A stretch of 64,000 nucleotides of DNA from DATEFF01 sp964586395 (GTDB lineage Bacteria; Patescibacteriota; Saccharimonadia; Saccharimonadales; EFPC-124), in contig CAZPGP010000001.1 in the NCBI GenBank assembly GCA_964586395.1, forward strand, positions 33,432 to 97,431, written 5' to 3'. The notes beneath the pieces were generated by a model. The model was not told the origin of the DNA. It saw only the letters and a list, made by a program, of their open reading frames with translations, and made no database searches. Below, in pieces: positions 17,255 to 26,000 of this stretch. Every line of letters begins with the position of its first letter. The first letter of the stretch is position 1. Position numbers and translations under genes: made by a program.

Positions 17255-17680
17255 ATGAGCGGAACCGTCAAAATAGCTATCGCTGCGATTGTCGCTCTTA
17301 TTCTATTTGGCGCGATTGCCATCGTCGGCATCAACAGCCAAAACAGCGCCACCGATGGTAGTACCGGCGCCAACGCCCAACCTAACCTCAACGCTGTCCA
17401 GGAAGATGACGTCGCGGCCACTGTAACCTACACTGGTCACGGCTTTGAACCGAACCTCAGCACCATCACCGATCACAACTACGTGCGCGTTCGCAATCGC
17501 TCTGTTCGTATCCTCAACTTCGTCTCCGACCCCTACCTCGAGCGCACTGACAATCCCGAGCTCAACGTCGGCGAGATTCCTCCGGGCGAAAGTAAAAAGA
17601 TCTACATAAGTCAAAAGGGCACGTGGGGTTACCACAATGCCCTTGACCCAAGCGAATCCGGAACGATAGTCGTTCGGTAG
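17255..17680 (+). CDS. Anchored cupredoxin-like protein lacking copper ligands
   Basis: 141 residues. An N-terminal signal anchor (MSGTVKIAIAAIVALILFGA) is followed by a polar linker and, from about residue 55, a plastocyanin-type beta domain (ATVTYTGHGFEPN... GTWGYHNALDPSESGTIVVR). In copper proteins the last motif reads roughly Y-x-C-x-x-H-P-x-M. Here Cys, His and Met are replaced by Asn, Asp and Ser, and the first His region reads SDPYLE. The fold is therefore probably kept without copper. AAGGAA precedes the ATG. Confidence 0.75.
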   Translation: MSGTVKIAIAAIVALILFGAIAIVGINSQNSATDGSTGANAQPNLNAVQEDDVAATVTYTGHGFEPNLSTITDHNYVRVRNRSVRILNFVSDPYLERTDNPELNVGEIPPGESKKIYISQKGTWGYHNALDPSESGTIVVR

Positions 17681-17935
17681 CTACTTCTTCTCGCGCTCAA
17701 CGGTAATGGTGCACTCAGTGACCAATGCAGCAATCGCGCCCACCGCCGCCAAAGGAGCGGCCAGAACAGCACCAACAACACCAACAGTGAGTGGCATTTC
17801 GACGATAGTCTTGCCGTCTTTGCCCTTCACGGTAATGCGACGGACGTTGCCCTCAGCAATGAGTTCCTTTACCTTTTTCAGCAAGTCTTCACCGCTTACT
17901 TTGAATTCTTCGTGATACGTTTTGTTATCAGTCAT
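17681..17935 (-). CDS. DUF4342-family small protein
   Basis: 84 residues. The family pattern is clear: an N-terminal helix with KVKELIAEGNVRRITVKGKDGKT, then a hydrophobic IPLTVGVV-like stretch (here MPLTVGVVGAVLAAPLAAVG) and the ending AALVTECTITVERE. Function unknown; the hydrophobic half suggests membrane association. ATG 17935 has AAAGGA upstream, and TATACT further upstream may be its -10 box. Its stop abuts that of the convergent cupredoxin-like gene. Confidence 0.85.
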   Translation of the reverse strand: MTDNKTYHEEFKVSGEDLLKKVKELIAEGNVRRITVKGKDGKTIVEMPLTVGVVGAVLAAPLAAVGAIAALVTECTITVEREKK

Positions 17936-17977
17936 GACAATAATTCCTTTCAGATTCAGTATACCCGAAGATCAGGC

Positions 17978-19195
17978 CTACTGAGCGTCTTGGAGGCGAT
18001 AAATTGCGCCAGTTGCGTAATCGGCTAGATAAATCTCGCCCGCGTTATCCTGACCGAAGGTGCTGATCTTGTATGGCGTATCGACTGCCTTAGTGGCTGT
18101 ATACTTGCCATCCTTCTTCTCCATGAAGTAAACCTGGCCACCACAGTAGTCGGCGTAGAAGTATTTGCCAGTCAAATCAGGATATGCGGTTCCGCGGTAG
18201 ACGTAACCACCAGTGACCGAGCAACGACCCTCAGAATGGTCATAGCTGAGCACTGGGAAGACGTACTGATCTTTAGGCTTGCAGCCGTCGGTCTTGAATT
18301 CCTTCTCACCTTCGTAGCAGCGCCATCCGTAATTGTTGCCACCCTTGCCAGCGGCTTCGACGTCGATTTCCTCTATTACGCCCTGACCGACATCGGCGAT
18401 GTACATTTCGTGTGTCTGCGAGTCAAAGCTAATGCGCCACGGGTTACGCAAGCCTGTGGACCAAATCTCTGGCTTGGCGCCCGAAGTCGAGACGAATGGA
18501 TTGTCGGCAGGTGACTTGTACGGCAATGTTGAAACGTCGATACGCAGAATCTTGCCTAGCCAGGTGCTCATGTCTTGGCCGCGCTTTTCTGGGTCGCCGG
18601 CCGAGCCACCATCGCCAAATGCGATATACAGGTAGCCGTCAGCACCAAACGCCAACGCTCCGCCCTTGTGGTTGTAGTACGGCTGTTTCTGCTTCAGGAT
18701 CACCTGAGCGCTGGAGGCGTCTGCAGTGTTTGCGTCACTCGATACTTTGTAACGAGCTACGACGGTGTTGAGGTCCTTATCGACATAGTTGAGGTAGAAG
18801 TAGCCGTCAGTGGCGTACTTGGGCGAAAAGGCAATGCCAAGCAGCCCCGTCTCGCCACCTGGCATCACGATACTACTGAGGTCAAGGAATGGCTCGGCCA
18901 CAACCGTTCCGCTGCTATTGACGATGTGTATCTTGCCGCTCTGGCTCAGCACAAAGATGCGCTTGTCGCCCGAGATACCCGTCGATGCGATGCCGGTCGG
19001 GCTTTCCAAGCCAGATGCGTAGAGAGCCAACTGCGCCTTAACCGTTGGCGACGTCGTACTAGGAGTCGTGACAGGGTTAACCGCTGGCTTGCGTAGCAAC
19101 AACCAGCCTACCAGTGCGACGGCTACGACCAGCAGCACAGCAAGAACTACTATCTGTACGCGATGAGATTTTGGTGCTTGTCCACCAGGTTCCAT
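17978..19195 (-). CDS. PQQ-type sugar dehydrogenase (GSDH/HHIP-like beta-propeller), membrane-anchored
   Basis: 405 residues. An N-terminal anchor at about residues 13-31 (IVVLAVLLVVAVALVGWLLL) is followed by the soluble glucose/sorbosone-dehydrogenase propeller. Recognisable blocks are LESPTGIASTG, GETGLLGIAFSPKY, AFGDGGSAGDPEKRGQD, GKILRIDVS, EIWSTGLRNPWRISFD and IADVGQGVIEEID. It probably oxidises sugars outside the membrane using PQQ; CPR genomes usually cannot make PQQ, so the cofactor would be scavenged. It is leaderless, with TATCAT 6 nt before the ATG. Confidence 0.85.
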   Translation of the reverse strand: MEPGGQAPKSHRVQIVVLAVLLVVAVALVGWLLLRKPAVNPVTTPSTTSPTVKAQLALYASGLESPTGIASTGISGDKRIFVLSQSGKIHIVNSSGTVVAEPFLDLSSIVMPGGETGLLGIAFSPKYATDGYFYLNYVDKDLNTVVARYKVSSDANTADASSAQVILKQKQPYYNHKGGALAFGADGYLYIAFGDGGSAGDPEKRGQDMSTWLGKILRIDVSTLPYKSPADNPFVSTSGAKPEIWSTGLRNPWRISFDSQTHEMYIADVGQGVIEEIDVEAAGKGGNNYGWRCYEGEKEFKTDGCKPKDQYVFPVLSYDHSEGRCSVTGGYVYRGTAYPDLTGKYFYADYCGGQVYFMEKKDGKYTATKAVDTPYKISTFGQDNAGEIYLADYATGAIYRLQDAQ

Positions 19196-19213
19196 GTGCC
19201 TATGATATCACGC

Positions 19214-19756
19214 TTATGCTTTTGTCACGTGCTTTAAAAATTCAGCGTATGTGCCGTCGATATCGCCCTTGATTGACTGCACAACTGCGACATGCGGCTT
19301 TCCTTCTGCGCTCTTGTGTACCAGATCGTATAAATGCTTAATGATCGGCACGTCCGCCTCGGTGAGCGGCGGTGCGCCTTCTTCACCCCACGATCCGCGC
19401 TCAAGCATTCGCTCCACAGCCTCATCGCGACTTGTTGTTAACAGAATCTCGCGATAAGTTGCGTCGCATTCATCAGCAATCTTCGCAAAAGCCTCAGCCT
19501 GTGCGCCATCACGAACCAGGTACGGCAAGATGACGTCATGGCCAGACTGCAAATGCCGACGAGCGATATCGCAGCTAAAGTTAAAAACCATCTCCCACGC
19601 TTCATCCTCGTGCTGAAGCCACTGGCCGATCATTGCCACCAAACTGTCATTATTAACGCTGAGAGCCAGCGGACGCTCGCTTATGTAGCGCTCTGCAATC
19701 GTGGACTTGCCGATGCCTGCGGGGCCGTTGAGGAGGATGAGGGTAGGTCGTGTCAT
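19214..19756 (-). CDS. P-loop nucleoside/small-molecule kinase (AAA_33/zeta-like)
   Basis: 180 residues. Walker A is GPAGIGKST at the N-terminus, followed by a lid-type region (TTSRDEAVERMLERG). The architecture matches small P-loop kinases such as AAA_33, gluconate-kinase and zeta-toxin relatives; the substrate is not evident. It is leaderless: TATAAT ends 6 nt before the ATG. It lies downstream of arr on the same strand but has its own promoter. Confidence 0.75.
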   Translation of the reverse strand: MTRPTLILLNGPAGIGKSTIAERYISERPLALSVNNDSLVAMIGQWLQHEDEAWEMVFNFSCDIARRHLQSGHDVILPYLVRDGAQAEAFAKIADECDATYREILLTTSRDEAVERMLERGSWGEEGAPPLTEADVPIIKHLYDLVHKSAEGKPHVAVVQSIKGDIDGTYAEFLKHVTKA

Positions 19757-19791
19757 ATGGGCATTATACCCAACAATTCTAAATGACCTTA

Positions 19792-20211
19792 TTAGTTAAT
19801 GATCTCGCCCTTGATATTCGCTAATCTTTCTCGCCAATTTTGGATTTCCTCTGGAGTGAGCCTCTTCCATTCAGTAACTTCACCGACAATCTTCAAAGGC
19901 TCGGTACTGCGATACGAACGCGTTGGATTTCCGGGGAATTTTTTGTTTGTCACGTTGGGGTCATCCTCAAAACTGCCGGTCGGCTCCACAACATACACCC
20001 TTGCGCGGCCCTCACCGGAGGCTAGCTCTGCGGCCATCCCGGCACCGTCTACAAGGGCTGTGAAGTAAATGTGGTTCATCGTAACTTCTGGTCGGTAATT
20101 CGATTGAAAGCCTGCAGATAGCAGATCCCCGATTAGCAGGTCTGCTTTAGTCCCATGAAAGAAAGGACCCTTATCTAAATTCTGCGGCTGGCCGTGGTCG
20201 TCATTACTCAT
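19792..20211 (-). CDS. arr: Rifamycin ADP-ribosyltransferase (Arr)
   Basis: 139 residues, the usual Arr size. Family blocks are visible in order: FFHGTKADL at the start, then AGFQSNYRPE, NHIYFTALVDGAGMAAELA, GRARVYVVEPTGSFEDDPNVTNKKFPGNPTRSYRS (split here: VYVVEPTGSFEDDP and NKKFPGNPTRSYRS) and VGEVTEW. Arr uses NAD to ADP-ribosylate the 23-hydroxyl of rifampicin and inactivates it. It is leaderless: GATAAT ends 6 nt before the ATG. No mobile element adjoins it, so it looks chromosomal. Confidence 0.93.
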   Translation of the reverse strand: MSNDDHGQPQNLDKGPFFHGTKADLLIGDLLSAGFQSNYRPEVTMNHIYFTALVDGAGMAAELASGEGRARVYVVEPTGSFEDDPNVTNKKFPGNPTRSYRSTEPLKIVGEVTEWKRLTPEEIQNWRERLANIKGEIIN

Positions 20212-20273
20212 GGTGTAATTATCTCACAGCAACAATCTCTGTACCCTAGCGCCGCCATAAATAATCAGAAACG

Positions 20274-20300
20274 AAAAAGTCGCCAGCAATGCTGACGGCC
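20274..20300 (-). terminator. Terminator downstream of tRNA-Asn
   Basis: On the minus strand GTCAGCA and TGCTGGC pair almost without a loop and are followed by a run of T, just downstream of the tRNA 3' end. Confidence 0.6.
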
Positions 20301-20310
20301 TTTTCATGGC

Positions 20311-20381
20311 TCCGAGGGCGAGGCTCGAACTCGCGACCTAGTGGTTAACAGCCACCCGCTCTACCGCTGAGCTACCTCGGA
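20311..20381 (-). tRNA. tRNA-Asn (anticodon GTT)
   Basis: 71 nt. The acceptor arms TCCGAGG and CCTCGGA pair fully. The D arm is GCTCAGCGGTAGAGC. The anticodon arm GGTGG-CTGTTAA-CCACT has anticodon GTT. The T arm GCGAG-TTCGAGC-CTCGC carries the TTCGA loop. CCA is not encoded. Confidence 0.97.
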
Positions 20382-20426
20382 ATAACAAAGGCTATTATAC
20401 GAACATTACCAACAGAGGTCAACCAT

Positions 20427-20461
20427 AAAAAATACAGCCCTCCCCCTTACGAGGAAGGCTG
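20427..20461 (-). terminator. Terminator of the Gly/Asn-rich secreted-protein gene
   Basis: On the minus strand CAGCC...GGCTG encloses a C/T-rich and G-rich inner stem and is followed by TATTTTTTA. Confidence 0.8.
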
Positions 20462-20501
20462 CACATGTGGGCATATTGGTAAATATGTGCGTAGCTAAGA
20501 G

Positions 20502-20876
20502 CTACTTGTTGAAAATGTTGTTTACGAAGTTAATCGTAATGTTGACTGCCCCACCGACGACGTTGCCGATCTGGATCCAGACGTTGTTGTCTACGTTAAC
20601 GTTGCCGCCACCGTAGCCGCTACCGCCGTTTTGGCCGTTACCATTGTTGGTACCAACGTTGGTTCGTTGCTGAACGCCGAGGTTCACACCGCCAACACTT
20701 GGGGTGTTGCCGTTGTTGCCACCATTGTTGTGACTGTTACCGTTACCGTGGCCATTGCCATGGCCGTTGTCGCTCGTTGCCGACACAGAGGCAAATGCGC
20801 CTGTGCTGAGCGAGAGAGTTGCTACTGCGAAACCGCTCAAGAGCAGTTTCTTCACTGCAAACTTCTTTGTGGTCAT
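20502..20876 (-). CDS. Small secreted Gly/Asn-rich protein
   Basis: 124 residues. The signal peptide is MTTKKFAVKKLLLSGFAVAT up to ...STGAFA. The mature part is rich in Gly, Asn and His (NGHGNGHGNGNSHNNGGNNG) with a short C-terminal beta-prone hydrophobic segment (VWIQIGNVVGGAVNITINFV). No family is recognised. GGAGGAG lies about 12 nt upstream of the ATG. It is probably an extracellular, disordered or surface-coating protein. It stands alone, with a terminator. Confidence 0.75.
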   Translation of the reverse strand: MTTKKFAVKKLLLSGFAVATLSLSTGAFASVSATSDNGHGNGHGNGNSHNNGGNNGNTPSVGGVNLGVQQRTNVGTNNGNGQNGGSGYGGGNVNVDNNVWIQIGNVVGGAVNITINFVNNIFNK

Positions 20877-20989
20877 AGGCTTTTTTTACTCCTCCGAAAA
20901 TCATTAATTTTTTACCCACGCACGCCAATGTAGCAAAGACGTATTTTTGACACAAGCGAGATATTTATATTGACCCTAGTCGATGATTT

Positions 20990-21433
20990 TTAGTGTTTTT
21001 TGAACCACACTCGCCTAGCAGATTTCAGTTCTAGCGCAAGCGAAATTGCCCCTATGGCAAGCAGGATGTACGCAAGAACAGCCAAGCCTTTCGCAAGGTC
21101 AGCAGAGGCGGCTAATTGCGCGCCAACCATGAACAAAAGGGCCATCAATGCGAGTGCAAAAGTACCGCTACTAGACCACTTCATAATGATCGCGGCAAGC
21201 CCGTAGACCACCAAAATGACTATTCCGTAAAGCCCAATCAAAGCCAACCCAAACAACACCGGACTCGCCAGGACGCTAACTATCAGCACCCACGGGACCA
21301 CGCGGCGCTTCTTCACATTCGGGAGCTTAGTAAACCGCGCGCCGGTGCCTTCAGCCACGGGCGTCGCCGACCGCGAACTCGCGGCGGGAGGTGTTTTTGA
21401 GGCCGGTGGTCGGAATGAATCGATACTCTTCAT
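20990..21433 (-). CDS. Four-helix membrane protein of unknown function
   Basis: 147 residues. A Pro/Ser/Thr-rich cytoplasmic N-terminus of about 45 residues (SFRPPASKTPPAASSRSATP) is followed by four hydrophobic helices and a short basic end (RRVWFKKH). AGGAGAAC sits directly before the ATG. It is the last gene of the long minus-strand polysaccharide operon, 14 nt after the previous stop. No family recognised. Confidence 0.7.
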   Translation of the reverse strand: MKSIDSFRPPASKTPPAASSRSATPVAEGTGARFTKLPNVKKRRVVPWVLIVSVLASPVLFGLALIGLYGIVILVVYGLAAIIMKWSSSGTFALALMALLFMVGAQLAASADLAKGLAVLAYILLAIGAISLALELKSARRVWFKKH

Positions 21434-21447
21434 GTTCTCCTATCCTA

Positions 21448-23052
21448 TCATCTTGCAAGCTTGTACAGCCTGAGATTGGGGCCGTCGTACAGGACCGTAA
21501 CGCCCGGCTCGCGGTCGATGTACTCGTATTCTGCCCAGTCGAGGTCCTTATTCAGGACGATATAGCCAATATCCAAGTCCCGAAGTCGCTTGGTCACTGA
21601 TTGGCCGCCCAGACCGGCGGGCAGAACTCCCTCCTGCACAGTCTCACGAGTCCTGTCGCGCGTCTGCGGCCGCACGCCGGGCAGTTCTGGGTCATCGCTC
21701 GTCACAACCGCGCGGTCGTAAAATGTGTGAGCTGGACTGGCGATAATGCGTCCGTCCGTAAAACCGTAGCTCATGTAAAGATGCCACGGCAGAATCAACG
21801 TTTTGGCGTCATCAGATTGCTGATTCAGAATTTGGTTAGTCCGGTACCAGTCCAGCGGATAATTTGTCGGCCTCAGCTGACCAGCCGCGCCCCACAGCAT
21901 TACTGGTGTGTAGGCGAGGACTAAGCCGCCGAGCACAACCGTTGCAACAAACCGTGCTCGCACCTTGGCAAGGAGCCAGGTCGTCGCCCAAGCCAACAGA
22001 TACGCGGCCACCAATGCCCAGACTGCGGCAAACTTCTGCGGCTCACGGTAACCAGCCATGAACGGCAGAATCCGGCCCAACTCACCCGCCAGTCCAACGG
22101 CCAAAAGTATCGACAGCAGACCGGCCAGCAAAACCCAGGCTGCAACTTCGCGCTGTCGTCGCCATGCTCGAACAGCGCCAAAAATCATCAACGCCAACAA
22201 AACAAAGTACACAAATCCCCACGCCCCATGCGATTCCAGCGGCACCATATATAGGCCTCGCGTCTCCTGCCAAAAGCCCAGCAAACCCAGGACCGATCCG
22301 ACCTGGCTCGTACCAACCGCATCAACAGTCGCAAAAGCCTGGCTACCAGAGGCCGAGAATGTCGCAAGCGACGACGCAATCCTCCCCTGTCCCAACAACG
22401 TTGGCACCAGCCAATACAGGCTTGCGACCACGAAGAGACCGACCGTAATACCCATATACTTCAAAAGTAGCTGAAGCTGCTTCCAGTTCCCCGCCCTTGA
22501 TGCGAGCGCCACGAGCATCAACAGCGCTGCATAGCCAACCGAGTGTATTGAGACGATACTCATCGCTATCAGCCAGAGTCCAAGCTGAAGCGCCGCACGT
22601 CCGCTCGGAGCCAGAACCAACGCTAGCAAACTCCGCGCGAACCACGGCAACAGCGCATAACCGAGCCACACGCCCCACTGTCCCGCCATGAGGCGATCGT
22701 AGACGAAAGGGTTGACCATATAGAATGTCGAGGCCACATATGTCGCCCATTGCCAATGCCGTGCCTCGACGGGCTTCAACGACGCCAACAGCCGATGCAT
22801 ACCGATGCCGCTCAGAAGCAGACAGGCGAACAACATCAGCTTCTGCACCATGTCGGCCGGCAACACAATATCAAGCACATGCAGCAGGGCGTAGAGCGGC
22901 CAGGTGTTATCGACGTGATCTGGCAGTCGCAAGATCGGCGTAAAAACCATGTCCATACTCAGCACATAACCCGGCGCCAGCAACGGCCCTATGACCAGCA
23001 ACGCGAGGCCGAGATACGGAGCGTACGGCAGGAATCGACGCAATAGCTGCAT
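21448..23052 (-). CDS. Multi-membrane GT-C-like protein
   Basis: About 534 residues from ATG 23052, which follows the previous gene's TAA by one base; the frame reaching 23094 is an overlap. About 12 membrane segments. An early luminal loop holds Asp residues (LSMDMVFTPILRLPDHVDN), the position of catalytic acids in GT-C enzymes. The soluble C-terminal domain ends VTVLYDGPNLRLYKL. It is probably a polyprenyl-phosphate-sugar-dependent glycosyltransferase working outside the membrane on the polymer made by this operon. Confidence 0.65.
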   Translation of the reverse strand: MQLLRRFLPYAPYLGLALLVIGPLLAPGYVLSMDMVFTPILRLPDHVDNTWPLYALLHVLDIVLPADMVQKLMLFACLLLSGIGMHRLLASLKPVEARHWQWATYVASTFYMVNPFVYDRLMAGQWGVWLGYALLPWFARSLLALVLAPSGRAALQLGLWLIAMSIVSIHSVGYAALLMLVALASRAGNWKQLQLLLKYMGITVGLFVVASLYWLVPTLLGQGRIASSLATFSASGSQAFATVDAVGTSQVGSVLGLLGFWQETRGLYMVPLESHGAWGFVYFVLLALMIFGAVRAWRRQREVAAWVLLAGLLSILLAVGLAGELGRILPFMAGYREPQKFAAVWALVAAYLLAWATTWLLAKVRARFVATVVLGGLVLAYTPVMLWGAAGQLRPTNYPLDWYRTNQILNQQSDDAKTLILPWHLYMSYGFTDGRIIASPAHTFYDRAVVTSDDPELPGVRPQTRDRTRETVQEGVLPAGLGGQSVTKRLRDLDIGYIVLNKDLDWAEYEYIDREPGVTVLYDGPNLRLYKLAR

Positions 23053-23053
23053 G

Positions 23054-26000
23054 TTATTTCTTCCTGCGGCGCACAAGCGGGTGCTGGTAGACACCCTCTG
23101 ACTCGACCTGTTGGCGAGCCTTTCGATGCGTCAACGCGATATAGCCGCCAGCCACCACGAGTGTTCCGATAGACAGGATTCGATTCACTTCAAACCATCG
23201 CTGAGGCACGAACTCGGCCAGAAGCTCTATATCGTAACTGCCGTCGGGATTCTTGTGACAGCCAGTCGGGCTATTCGCACATATCGCGGCCGGATCGATC
23301 AGCCAGCCGTTGGCATAGCCGCTCGCCATAAAATGCTCGCCCACTGGTTGAACCTTTGCCCCAGGCTGCCAACTCTGCGCTGCACCGTCACGGAGCTCCA
23401 ATCGCCAGGACGGATGATATGACTCACTGAGCAGTAACGTGAAGTGGCCAGTCGCGCCCCGAACCGTTACCGTGCGATGCGTTTCGCCGTCGTTGGTAAA
23501 CTCGATCTTCTGCGGCAAGGCTTGCGCAGCCTTTGGCTCGCCAACCACATAGAATTGCTGGTTGATCGGTGGAATAGCGACGAGCTTAACGTTATCAAAA
23601 CGCACCTTGTTGTTAGTGGTTCCGTTGCTTTCGTAGGCGTGCAGGAAGAGCTTCATGCTGGTCGACGACGGCGATGTAATCTTGGTTGTGTAGATGTGCC
23701 AACCATTTTTTTGTGGCGTGAAACGATCCTGCGAACCAGCTTCGACACCATCAAACTCACCGTAGTAACCGATCTGACCTTCCCCATCTGCTTGGTAATC
23801 GAACGACAACAAATACTCCGTTCCCGGTTCGATATTCACGTTGGTGTACGTGCAGGCGGTGTGATGTGCGGCCTCCAACTCCAGCGATTGATTGCCGTCA
23901 GACTTTGCGTTCGTCGTTGTGCGCATATCGATCTTAGGCGATTTATCGTAGTTGTTGCAGTCAAAGACTTTCTTACGCCACGGACCATCCTCGAACGAAC
24001 CGTTGTTAACGACGTTTTTGAAATCGTACGTCTTGTCGACGTAATGGAACGTGTTTTTGCCGCCGCTCAAGTCGTACGTTTTGTACGCCGTGTTGGAGAT
24101 CTGAATCGGAAAGTCACCTACCTTGGAAAGCTCCACCATGCTGACGTTGTCGTAGCGATTGATAGTCGGCTGATCCTCGTTGCTCCCCTGCGCGTGCACA
24201 AAGAGTTGCCCGCTCGACACGTCCTGTGGCGTGATGATTGGGTACGAGGCGGTATGCCATTTGTCGTCAGAAATGGTCTGGAAACGCTTCAGCGCGTTCT
24301 CGTCGGAATTGTTGAACCGCAGATAGAAACTCGCCGTTTCGGCATTTGGACTCTGGTAATCGTAGTTCAGCAAGTACAGCGAGTTACCTTTCATCTGGAA
24401 ACCAGTGGACGTGCAAGCGTCGTGATGTTTAGCACTTAATTCGAGTGACTTCTTGCCTGCGCTGGCGGTATCGGTGCTTTGCTTCATGCTGATCTCGGGC
24501 TTGTCGTCAAAGTTATTGCAGTCGCCCACGTTCTGACTCCACAGGCCGGGTTCGAACGATGGATTCGTCACGAGATTGCCCGATACGTCCGCGAACAACT
24601 CCAACGCATTATTACTGCCAAGTCGTCCAACGACCTCTCCGCCATCGCGCTTCAGCGGCTTGAGCGTTGTGCCAAGACCGACGTAGTATTGCTTGCCGGG
24701 TGGCATCTTTATCTGGGAAATCACCATTGGTTCAGCCGTCAGCCCGTCCGACACGAGCTGTCCGTTGGCGTAGAATTTGCCAGGATTGGCCGCAAAGAAT
24801 GTAACGACGCCGTCAACCGCCTGGTAAGCGATGGTGCTTGGAACGCTCGTGGCGTAGAGCTTGGCGGGCTTAGCTGGATCGATGTCGATGGTTTCGGTCA
24901 GCGACTTGCCAGCATTGTCGATGAGCCCTGGGCTAGCGTTGGCCAGCAGCGGTTTCAGCGAGCCGGCATTCTCGGGCACGCGTGAAATTGTCTTATCTAT
25001 GTAGTCATAGGTCTGATCGGGGAATGCCAGTGTCATGAACGTCCGCGCTAATTCGCCATCGTCCTTAGAGTCGACGGCATAGAGCTTGTCGACGGCCGTG
25101 ATGCGCGGCGTCGGGTTGGTTACTTCCAATATGTGATCGCTCACCCGCTTTAATTTGTCTGGATTCGCGGCCAACAGCTGGTCGAAAAAGTCAGGATTGT
25201 TCTTGATCCATCCGATGTTGCCGTCGTAGGTACTCGGAGGAACGTAGCGGTCATAGAAAGATTCGTAAATATCACTGAAGTCGTAAATATAGCGAACATT
25301 ATACGGCTTCAGCACGTCGATATTGCGCGTCGATAACAGCTGATACTGCATGGACAGTTTGAAGTCCTGCGGCTTTACAGAGTTCTTTATAAACTCGTTG
25401 AGGCTATAGGTCGAAAAGCCATCGTGACCACTGTTGCGCATCGGCAGGTTGGATTGAAACGCACGCGGAAAGTCCTTAAACGAATATTGACCAAAGAATG
25501 GATAGGCCAAGATGCGCCCGTTTGGCTCGGGGTGCTTCTGGTCGAATTCCTTGAACTCGTTGAACTTGCCGCGAGCTGACGCAAAGTCGATCGACTGGGC
25601 ATTAGTCTGGAAGCGCAGAAAGCTTAAACCTACCACAATTACCAGCCAGACCACGATTGCGCCCTTCATAAATCCGCGCGGCATCAATCGGCCCAACAAG
25701 ACCAACAGCACTAATACGATCACCGGCGCAAAGTGCCCAACTTCGCGGAACATCGGATACAGCGTCGTCAACGGACCGAGATTGAGCAGCTGGAACAAGC
25801 CAGTCGCCAGGAATAGCATTACCAGCATAAATGTCAGCAACCACACATCCTCCATCTGCTTGCCCTTATGCCGCAGCAACGCCACAACCATCAGCACAAA
25901 GAGTAGACCGTACAGCAACAGCTCGTATACGCCGTAGAATTTATTGATCAACGTCGCCTTGGAAAACGAGAAGTTAAAGCTATTCAGGTACTCACTATTA

